Positions 55,992 to 64,000 of a stretch of 64,000 bases of DNA are shown here, in pieces. The translations under genes and the position numbers were made by a program. The stretch comes from Xylogone sp. PMI_703 (taxonomy: Eukaryota; Ascomycota; Leotiomycetes), in NCBI GenBank assembly GCA_021399445.1, contig JAJTUQ010000001.1, forward strand, positions 5,394,001 through 5,458,000, given 5' to 3'. Under the pieces are notes generated by a model, which was not told where the DNA came from, ran no database searches, and saw only the letters and a list, made by a program, of their open reading frames with translations. Numbering within the stretch: position 1 is the first letter of the stretch; every line of letters begins with the position of its first letter.

Positions 55992-56723
55992 CTACCACCC
56001 CTGCCCCGCTTCCCACCTACACCGTTTAGGACCACTACCACTATAACCGCCTCTTTTTATCATACTCTCGCACTCATCCTTCAACTTCCTCCCTTCACCA
56101 CACCAATCCCAGATCCCTGCCGCCCTCGTGAAAGCTGAGCTCGCCTCCTCCCACCTCTGCATCCTCATCAACGCTTTCCCGCGATAGAACTGCGCCTTGC
56201 TGATAGGCTTGTAGAAGCACTGTTGGACTCTCGGGTCCTCGTGGCCGCTTGCATCAACAGCGCATCCGAGGGCCAAGTCGGCGTTTGCGAGGGCATCGCG
56301 GTTGTCTCCGCTTGCGAGGCACGAGGCGGAGCGGATGAGGTAGGTGTTGACTAATGCAGAAGTGGTCATGAAAGGACAGTTCTGGATATGGGATATATGG
56401 AGACGACTCGCGGTTTGGGACGTGATGGGTGTGGTTGTGGTTTGAGTACTGGCTGAAATTTGCTGTGGTGCTGTATGGTGAGGTGGTATGAGTGATGGGA
56501 TTTCAGCCGGGTTTGCTTCGAGGCTCTTATCATGTTCCTTTGATGTGTCCGGAAGAGATATGTTAAGAGAATTGATTTGGTTGGACGTAGTAGACATGAA
56601 TTTGGCAATGGATGATGAGCCTATGTGATGGATTGTGGATATAACTTTCTTCGCCTTCTTGAGTGGCTCTTCAAGTGAGAAAGGAAGCTTATATGTCTTT
56701 CCAAAAAACTTGTATTGATCCAT
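55992..56723 (-). CDS. Hypothetical protein with TPR-like C-terminus, 243 aa
   Basis: A single exon from the ATG at 56723. Residues 1-35 contain KFFGKTYKLPFSLEEPLKKAKK, followed by a Thr/Pro/Gln-rich linker (about 50-105). The C-terminal half reads as TPR-type helix pairs: TYLIRSASCLASGDNRDALANADLAL, then KPISKAQFYRGKALMRMQRW and EEASSAFTRAAGIW. This suggests a protein-protein interaction module. The family is not recognised. The C-terminal part resembles that of the coiled-coil protein downstream on the same strand, so the two may share ancestry. Confidence 0.7.
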   Translation of the reverse strand: MDQYKFFGKTYKLPFSLEEPLKKAKKVISTIHHIGSSSIAKFMSTTSNQINSLNISLPDTSKEHDKSLEANPAEIPSLIPPHHTAPQQISASTQTTTTPITSQTASRLHISHIQNCPFMTTSALVNTYLIRSASCLASGDNRDALANADLALGCAVDASGHEDPRVQQCFYKPISKAQFYRGKALMRMQRWEEASSAFTRAAGIWDWCGEGRKLKDECESMIKRGGYSGSGPKRCRWEAGQGW

Positions 56724-59024
56724 TGGATTATGGATGATGGTTGCTTGATCTTTTGCAGTATCCCTTGCAGATGGTAAGGATGAAAGGATGAGAGAGTATG
56801 TACATCGAGGATGAGGAGAGAACAGTGAATAAGCTAATATACGAATTGGAAGTAAGGAGGTCTTAAGTATGGATTTAAAAAGAGAAAGAGCACTCTGTAA
56901 TACGGGTGAGACAATTGTAAAGTATGTTTATCGACACTTTCTAAACAAACATTGATAGGCAACCATGATGAGACAAGCACATCTAGAAACATAGGAGTAA
57001 CTCTTTCGTCCGCTATTCAGGAGAAGTAAATGAAACCCAGTCGAGTGCGAGAGAGAAAGATGAAAAAGGTATAACTGAAAGCTCATGTTTGGCCGGTTTG
57101 ATAAGACATCAACAGACAAACGTTCTTTCCAATAACAGAGTATGAACCCACAATAGTATACCGATGGCATTGCAAACACCGGCCAATTCATTCTGTTACA
57201 TCTGAACTGCTATGATACTCTGGATCGTTCTTAATGTGTGCGTGCCCATTCATCAATTCGCACAGTGAAAGAGTTCGTATTGGGGGAGAGAACTTGCGGG
57301 TACGTACTTTGTGTTAGCGGTAGATAGGCTAAACAGAAGTAGCTGCGCCCAAGCCTTCGCCGTACCCGTATTAGAAAATACCCCTGATTTGGGGACTGCA
57401 AGTCCTGGCCATTTTGCTGCTACTTATCATCTTCTCCGAGATACAATTGCAAGATGGTACACGATTCACCTGTACCATACGGACGACGCACTGCCTACTA
57501 TTTCATATATATCCGTAGAGGAAGTGTTTACGCTGATCGCGCTGTACCGACGGTCCGGCGCGTGCCAGGAAGTGTTTTGGCGCTGTTGATCCATCGAGGA
57601 TCGATCGCTGGGGGGTTACAAAAGGCGTCGAAGGCTGCAAGGGCCCCTTGAGGCTTCTAGACTATTGAATTCCTGCAGTGGGCAAACGGGGCAGTAGATG
57701 AAGCCGTCTCATTCACGAACGTCTCCACTACAAAAGCGCAGGCAAAGGAACTACATCCGTACTGTGTACAAGAAAGCTGCCCGGCAGGGCTAAGCGACTC
57801 TTTCATCTCTCTCCTGCATCCACTTTCCAACAGCCAAGACTCTGAGCTTTCGACTGCATCAAGGGTTTCCACTCAGTGCAGCGCCGGTACGGATGTAGAG
57901 TGTTGGAAATGTAAGATCATGGGCACAATCGGATCAATGCTGCTCCATTCTTACTCTGCCAGAACCCAAGAAGCATACGGGATAATAATGCAGACGAGAT
58001 GACATGTCGCCAAACCACTCTTCACGGGTGACGCGACAATCCCTATCTTCGAAGGTCTAGACCAACCAGTCTGCCAGTATAGTACGATACGTTCTTGTGC
58101 TCACTATCTATCTCTACGCCTGTGGCAATGGCCATCAGCTCTGCTTCTTATCAGCCTCATTTGATCCACGAAAAGAGAATATTCTTACACTTGGTTGTTA
58201 GCCGCTCAGAGCCAAAGAACCACCATCATTCGCTCCCCTTACGCTTATGGCTAGCTGGCGTTTCGGCCTGCGACCGCGATATCCACCCAAAACTCGTACC
58301 TGCAGCTCACAGACAGAAAGCAGCATCGTGGCGAGGTTCGGCTTGCTCAACCTTCCTGCGCGCCTTGCTGCTTCCAGCCTACATGCCCCTGACTGCCACG
58401 GGCGCCAAAAGCCACGGTGCCGAAAGGTCCACTCACAGATTCCCGAATCGCGGATTCGGCGTCCAAAGGAGTAAGAACGTTGTTCGGCTTCCCCTGGCCC
58501 CAAGACACTTGCGTTTGTCCACGCTGCCGGGCCTCGTCAATGTACACTTCCAAAGTGGAAAATGGCGAGCGTGGAGGGGAGGAGGCGCTGGCCTATGACT
58601 CTTTCCTGCGATAGCATCCACTGGTGGAATGCCCATGCTCAATACTCTACTTACTACTCCCTCGTATGGCTTGATGCCCTCGGCCCACCTCCCCTCCAGA
58701 TCCAGACCTCCGTTTCGTTGGATAGGTGGGAGGCCATGCCGGGCCCGTCGACGGAGAACCTCCCTATGAGCCTGTCGGATCGGACAAAAGCTATGTTATC
58801 TGCTGTCTTGAGTAGGCTTCTTTCTCCTTCTCTTTTCCCTCTCTTTTTCTCTATCTTCTCTCTCTCATTGCAAGAAACCCTTTCCGACACATTCTCTCAT
58901 CATTCTTTCTGAGAGTCTTTGTCCAACCTGCGTTGACGTTCTTTCCCTTTCGAAGAACGTCTAGTCACTCTTTATTTATTGTTCGGTGCCTTTCATTAAT
59001 AGTTCTAATATCTTTCTTTCAATA
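56724..59024. other. Long divergent intergenic region
   Basis: About 2.3 kb between the TPR-like gene (-) and the GH16 gene (+). Open frames at 58095-58642 overlap on five frames in GC-richer sequence and are not credible genes. Just before 59025 is a long CT-rich tract (58815-58930, CTTTCTCC- and TCTCTCTC-like), typical of a strong fungal promoter or 5' leader. Confidence 0.5.
58812..58930 (+). promoter_or_regulatory. Pyrimidine-rich tract before the GH16 gene
   Basis: A stretch dominated by C and T with repeated TCTCTC and CTTTC, ending about 95 bases before the start codon. Such tracts mark the transcription start zone of highly expressed fungal genes. Confidence 0.45.
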
Positions 59025-61421
59025 ATGGCACCTTCGCTCCTCCTGAGAGCCGGTGCAGTGGCCCTGGCTTGTGCCAACACTGTCTCTGCAACTACCTACA
59101 CTCTAGCCGCCGCCGATCATTATGAGGGAGCAAACTTCTTTGATCTGTTCAACTTCAACTCAGTATGCTCTTGCTTTGAATTATTCATGGAAGAGCAAGA
59201 ATAGGGGATGCTAACCTTGTTTCTAGGGCGCTGATCCAAATAATGGATACGTTGACTACCAATCGTACAGCTCTGCCGTCTCAAAGGGCCTAGTCTCTAG
59301 TTCGTCCACTCAAATAACCATGCGCGTGGATTCCAAGAATGTCATCCCCAATGGTGCTCGGGGTCGTCCTGCTGTCCGAATTGAGAGTAAGAAGAAGTAC
59401 AACCACGGTCTTTTCATTGCCGATATCGCCCACATGCCTTCAAGCACCTGCGGTGTCTGGCCAGCTTTGTAAGTGTGAACCACGGCTTCTATTCATTCTC
59501 TCAAAGAAGCACTGCATACTGATCAGAGATAGCTGGACTGTGGGCCTCGACAACTACCCAGCTGGTGGAGAGATCGACATTCTTGAGAACATTAACGAGC
59601 AAGTAGTTAACCTGGAGACACTCCACACCACCTCTGGTTGCACCGTAACTGGTAGAGGACAGACTGCAGCTCAGACTTCTTTTGACTGTGACAACAACTC
59701 CCAAGCAAACGGACAAAGCGTGGGTCAGGCTTGCTCTGCTACCAACTCTCAGCTTGGATCTTACGGAACCCCATTCAACACCGCTGGTGGTGGTATTTGT
59801 ATGTGCATAACCCAGGCATAACGTCAGAAAGATTTTCTAACCCTATATAGATGCAATGGAATGGACTAGCTCTGTCATTAGCATCTGGTTTTTCACTCGT
59901 GCCGCCATTCCCAGTGATATCAAGGCTGGTACCCCTAATCCAAGCAACTGGGGCCTTCCATCTTTCACCACTGCTGGAGGCAACTGCAACATCGATCAGC
60001 ATTTCAAGGATCACCAGATCATCTTCGATACAACTTTCTGTGGTGGTTTTGCCGGCCAAGATGTCTTCTGGAAACAAACAAGCTGCTACAAGGCCAACCC
60101 TGTCGCATCTAACACTTGCAACAACTATGTCCAGAACCACCCATCAGCCTTTGCCGATGCTTACTGGGCTGTCAACAGTGTCAAGGTCTATCAACTCACC
60201 AATCCCATCACCACAACTACCAAAAAGACCACGACAACTACGACAACTCACAAAACGACCACAACCACCAAGAAGACCACTACCACTACCACTACGAAAA
60301 AGACTACCACCACTGTAAAGCCCAGCACTACGACCAAGAAATCAACAACTACAACGGTAAAACCCAGCACCACAACCAAAAAGTCAACTACAACTGTCAA
60401 GCCTAGCACTACGACCAAAAAATCGACTACTACAACGGTCAAGCCTACTTCCACGATCAAGACGACCACTCAACAGCCAACCACCAAGCAAAGTAGAACT
60501 TCAAAGGCAACGACATCCGCTGATCCGAGCACCACCGTCCAAGTGACATCTTCAGACCGTGGTCTCTCAACCAGCCCAGTCTTAAGCAGCTCCTCCCACT
60601 TCCCAACGACTCACTATTCCAACTCGACCACTAGCAGTGCCAGGCTCACTACGAAAACGATCTATACGGAAACAACTTACACAATCACTTCTTGTGCCGC
60701 TACCGTTACTGACTGCCCAGGCCGTATTGGACAAGTCACAACAGATACCATTATTCTTTCTACAACGATCTGCCCTGTTACGGAGACTGAGACCCCTGCT
60801 CCATCCGCTACTGCTACATCAGCCCAAGGAGGAAATGCAGGGTCTGGCAACCCGGCTGAGTCGACTATAAGCACCGTTTACACAACTCGGGTTTACACCA
60901 TCACTTCTTGCGCTCCTACTGTGACAGACTGCCCAGCTCGTATCGGCCAGGTTACCACCGATATTGTGTCCCTGTACACAACTATCTGCCCAGTTACCGC
61001 TGCTGAAGGTGCTCCATCCTCAGCACCAGTGTACGTCGCGCCATCTGCACCAGCGGTTCCTTCGTATGCTGCGCCTTCTTCTTCAGCAGCCCCTCCAAGT
61101 GCGGCACCTTCCTCTCCAGCAGCTCCCCCCAATGTTGCACCAGCTCCTTCTCCGGTTCCAAGCGCTGCTCCCCCCTCAGGTCCAGGTGGTGCCCCTGCAG
61201 GACCTGCAAACCCTGCACCCATCGTTTCCAGCCCTCCCGTCGTGGTTCCGGGCCCAGTGACTATCTCCAAGGTTAGTAACGGTACATCGAGCCAACCAAC
61301 CGGTGCTCTCCCCCCAGCCTCTACTCCAAGCCAGTTCGTCAATGGAGCAGACGGTATGAGCTTGAGATTTGGAAGTGCAGTGTTGATGGGAGTCATGGGG
61401 CTCTTGGCAGCATTGATGTAA
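59025..61421 (+). CDS. GH16 beta-glucanase with Thr-rich stalk and GPI-type tail, 738 aa
   Basis: Exons are 59025-59162, 59227-59468, 59533-59798 and 59851-61421; phases close. Signal peptide at 1-22. The GH16 domain runs to about residue 330. Its active site is EIDILE (Glu140 nucleophile, Asp142, Glu145 acid/base) in VWPALFWTVG- then [16 protein letters not shown] context, and THTTSGC/AMEWTSS features appear as LHTTSGC and [10 protein letters not shown]. The acceptor for exon 3 is chosen to give FWTVG. After the domain comes a Thr/Lys-rich stalk made of [12 protein letters not shown] repeats. Two copies of a [24 protein letters not shown] module and a Pro/Ala/Ser region follow, ending in a hydrophobic GPI-type tail. 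It would act on 1,3(4)-beta-glucans at the cell wall. Confidence 0.9.
60218..60480 (+). repeat. Intragenic Thr/Lys-coding repeats
   Basis: ACC/ACT/ACA-rich DNA inside the GH16 gene. It encodes runs of Thr with Lys-Lys and four near-copies of a unit of about 14 residues containing [12 protein letters not shown]. Such repeats tend to vary in number between strains and set the length of the O-glycosylated stalk. Confidence 0.8.
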
Positions 61422-62507
61422 AATGAGACGCTCTCTTTTCATAATTTCTTCTTAGGATGGATATATAGATATTACATGAAGTGCACATATTTTTAGACAC
61501 TGTGTATTGTTGTGCATTTATTTCAAGGAGGTCTGTTGAATTATGTCCTTTGTGATAGTGAAGGTAGATACCAAGATGGGCGTGTTTTGGGGGATTAATA
61601 TTTTCTCAATATATATTTTGATCTAAGGATCCTGCCTTTAATACGCGAGTAACTTAGTATGTGAATGCAACAAGACAGTGGTTTAAGAAATCGATATCTA
61701 CGGAATCTTTAACTAGCTTTGAAGATATATCATTTGGTTCAAACAGAACTTTTTATGACCGATGCTCAAACATCAAAATGACATGAGGTTGAAATGAGAA
61801 GTCTACTGAATCATTTATCACATCACATCGTACCAACTCCTGCGTGTCAAAATCAATCAAAAACCAACTCCACACCGAACTTGTCCTTTCGAAGAACCCA
61901 TGTATCATTAGTTACGTACAGAAGATAATTGCAGATCCTCTTTCCGATACCGATCCCGAGGATCCCTCCCGCACTACGATCAGCGCGGGCCTAAATTTTG
62001 CCGATGGGGCTTCGCATATCTTACGTCCGTAGCTTTGCTGACTTTGCCAAATTCGAAAGTACTTTTACGTATAAGAATGTTTCAAAAATCAAGGGTTGCG
62101 CGTGTTCTTTCGATATGTGATGCACGATATGAGATGGATTGGTGTAAATTGATGACGTGGCTATTCAATTATAGAATGCTGAAGGTTTAGCTTCGTTTTT
62201 CCGGGTTACGAAAGCGAGGTGTCTTGTGTCTTGTCTATATTAAGGAGGTGAGGGAGGTTTGGGGGATGGGGTCATCATTCAAGTTGTAGAAATAGATTGT
62301 ATGGGAATTGAGGAATTGTTAGCGGGGTGAACGTTTTATATTTTAAAGGCTTGAGTGAGTATGCTTCATTCCAATTGATCGTCTATGAGTTTCGTCTTTT
62401 ATAAAGTTGAGACTTGACCTGATATTGCTGAATATAAAGCACTTGTTGCAGGTTCCCCTACTCCCTTTACTATACGACTTTCTTTACTTTCGTAACTTTA
62501 TAGACTA
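61422..62507. other. Tandem intergenic region
   Basis: 3' flank of the GH16 gene and promoter of the monooxygenase gene, about 1.1 kb, AT-rich. No gene or repeat recognised. Confidence 0.5.
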
Positions 62508-63854
62508 ATGAGCTCGAAGCAGTTAATGAGAATGGCTGCAACGACAGGTGATAAACCTTTCCTCTCAGGGAAGAAAATCATCATATCAGGCGCTGGAATT
62601 GCTGGGTCCAGCTTTGCCGTTGCTCTTCGTAAGCTATGGCCCTCTCAATTCCCAGCTCCAAGCATCACAATCTATGAACGAGACTCAGAAACTATCGATC
62701 CTTCACGAGAGGGATATACAATCTCTATTCGTAGCGACAAGCGCTCAGGTGGCATGCAGGTATTGCAAAAGCTTGGTTTACTTGATAGTATCCTCGATTC
62801 TAGTGTCACGGGTATCCAGGAAGATCCGGGCACATTCAACATTTGGAATATCAATTGGCATTCAATAATGAGAGCTGAGCCAACTACACCAAAGGGGCTG
62901 CCTACTCCCCATATGCGAGTCGCCAGGAATATTCTGAGACGCCGCCTGATAGAAGCAATTCCTGATCAAGATCAGATTCAATGGGAGAAGATAGTAGTCA
63001 GTGCCGAAAAGATCGATGGTGGCAGAGTGCAGGTCAAGCTAAGTAATGGTGAGGTAGATGAATGCGATCTACTAGTTGTCTCAGATGGCGCGAGAAGCAA
63101 GCTTCGAGGGATCATACACTCGGATGATACGCTCAACTTTACAGGAGTGGTCAGCATCACTGGGATTGCAAAGTTCGAAAATGTAGTCCCAAGACCTATG
63201 GATCGAGATTGGGGGCTTGTCCTTGGAGGAATGGGGACTAGTCTGTTCGTGTCCCCTATCGACGAACATAGTGCTGTCTGGTCAATAACCTATCAAACGT
63301 CTGAGCCCCGCGAAACAAGTAGACAACCGATCCCAGAAGCTAAAATTGATGAACTTCTCCAAGAAGCATTGGAAAGAGGGAAAGCATTTAAGGAGCCGTA
63401 TCAAACACTAGTCAAGGCCTCGGATCGAGCAACTGTCTTGCTCCTTAACTATATGGATAAGGAGCCACTAAAACACAAGGTCGAGAATCTGAGCACACTG
63501 CCCATAGTCTTTATCGGAGATAGCAACCATGCAGTAACGCCATTCGCGGGAAATGGTGCCAATATGGCCCTTATGGATGGCTGGGACCTTGCAGAACAGC
63601 TTATCAAAGCTGTCTCTGTAGAATCTGCGATTGAAAGTTTTGATAGGTTGTGTTACCCTCGCGCGAAGTCCACTCTTGACTTTTCACACAACAATATAAG
63701 GATCGGTCATGCACAAGGATGGAGCTTGTATCTATACACCCTTCTTTTTAAAACAGTGAATGTTTTATTTCGCATTCGCGGCGTCATCTCATGGTAAGTA
63801 GATCCAGTTTATCAAACAGACAAACAGTTGACCCTTAACTCTAGGGTTATTTGA
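62508..63854 (+). CDS. FAD-dependent monooxygenase (aromatic-hydroxylase type), about 431 aa
   Basis: The first ATG (62508) gives MSSKQLM. The FAD site is IIISGAGIAGSS with ITIYERD. The DG motif reads LLVVSDGARSKLRG, and the second FAD motif is FIGDSNHAVTPFAGNGANMALMDG. These define group A flavin monooxygenases (PHBH fold), which hydroxylate aromatic or polyketide substrates with NAD(P)H and oxygen. No signal peptide is seen. The C-terminal helix (YLYTLLFKTVNVLFRI) could touch a membrane. The frame stops at 63797 (429 aa), but a GTAAGT straddles that stop. Splicing to the CTAG at 63844 would give WVI and a stop at 63854 (431 aa). The substrate is unknown; the partners may lie beyond the window. 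Confidence 0.85.
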
Positions 63855-64000
63855 TAAGCCCTTGTTGTATTATTAGAATTCCAGTCACTCCATAGACATT
63901 AGTAATAACCCATCAAAATATAAGGTTACTCAGTCTTTTTCCGTAACTCATGGTAACATCAATGCCTTGTATATCAGATGCGTGCAACCACCTCTATTAT

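Noticed and set aside
58095..58642. Several overlapping open frames on both strands before the GH16 gene
   Set aside because: GC-richer DNA has few stops; the frames overlap each other, the longest lacks an ATG and none shows family features.
60248..60469. Antisense frame made almost only of Val, Phe and Leu
   Set aside because: It is the reverse strand of the Thr/Lys-coding repeats of the glucanase; low-complexity codons alone create it.
1..64000. tRNA genes, rRNA genes, CRISPR arrays and intact transposons
   Set aside because: I looked for B-box-like GGTTCGA motifs with clover-leaf context, terminal inverted repeats and polymerase motifs by eye and found none that hold. CRISPR arrays are not expected in a fungal nuclear genome.

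Overview
The window is nuclear DNA from a filamentous ascomycete (Pezizomycotina; Leotiomycetes is my best guess, but it rests only on the feel of the protein families). Genes are dense on both strands. Introns are short, mostly 48-130 nt, with GTRNGT donors, CTRAC-like branch sites and YAG acceptors. The families are typically fungal: a LaeA-like methyltransferase, a DUF3824 RS-rich protein, a Zn2Cys6 regulator, a GPI-type GH16 glucanase and a DPRVDSDRD repeat protein. I found no prokaryotic, viral or intact transposon genes. I rebuilt gene models by joining open frames across introns and checking that the phases close; protein lengths are those of the spliced models.

Layout. 0.6-2.5 kb: a protein of unknown function behind a leader of imperfect tandem repeats. 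5.3-8.4 kb: DUF3824-type RS protein after a 2.7 kb non-coding stretch. 9.0-11.5 kb (-): CIA84-like PPR protein for complex I assembly. 12.1-17.0 kb: a five-exon O-methyltransferase (-) facing an eight-exon LaeA-like methyltransferase (+). 17.8-18.9 kb (-): DPRVDSDRD repeat protein with a distal second exon. 20.3-21.9 kb (-): BAHD-type acyltransferase. 22.5-23.9 kb (-): kelch protein. 24.2-24.9 kb (+): nucleoside deaminase. 24.9-27.8 kb: gene-free DNA with decayed repeats. 27.8-29.8 kb (-): patatin-like protein lacking the serine nucleophile. 31.1-32.8 kb (-): MEP/AMT ammonium transporter with GATA sites upstream. 33.7-34.8 kb (-): small Zn2Cys6 regulator. 34.8-38.8 kb: no convincing gene. 38.8-39.7 kb (-): 24 kDa complex I subunit. 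40.0-41.1 kb (-): aquaporin-like channel with altered NPA boxes. 42.5-43.1 kb (+): MARVEL protein. 43.5-44.9 kb (-): ER DnaJ ending in KDEL, divergent from a Prp2-type DEAH helicase (45.4-48.4 kb, +). 48.9-49.8 kb (+): small methyltransferase. 50.2 kb (+): a 62-residue secreted repeat peptide. 51.4-52.6 kb (+): TMEM19/DUF92 membrane protein. 52.9-56.7 kb (-): two unknown proteins with similar C-terminal TPR-like ends. 59.0-61.4 kb (+): GH16 cell-wall glucanase. 62.5-63.9 kb (+): FAD monooxygenase.

Functional links are loose. Two genes serve complex I (CIA84-like and the 24 kDa subunit). Three tailoring or regulatory enzymes of secondary-metabolism type lie between 12 and 22 kb without a backbone synthase. 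The most unusual item is the 62-residue secreted peptide at 50.2 kb. Its three Tyr-x-Ile-Thr-x-Gly units, Lys-Arg site and Glu-Ala/Glu-Pro-type spacer resemble a kexin-processed peptide precursor or a dikaritin-type RiPP precursor.
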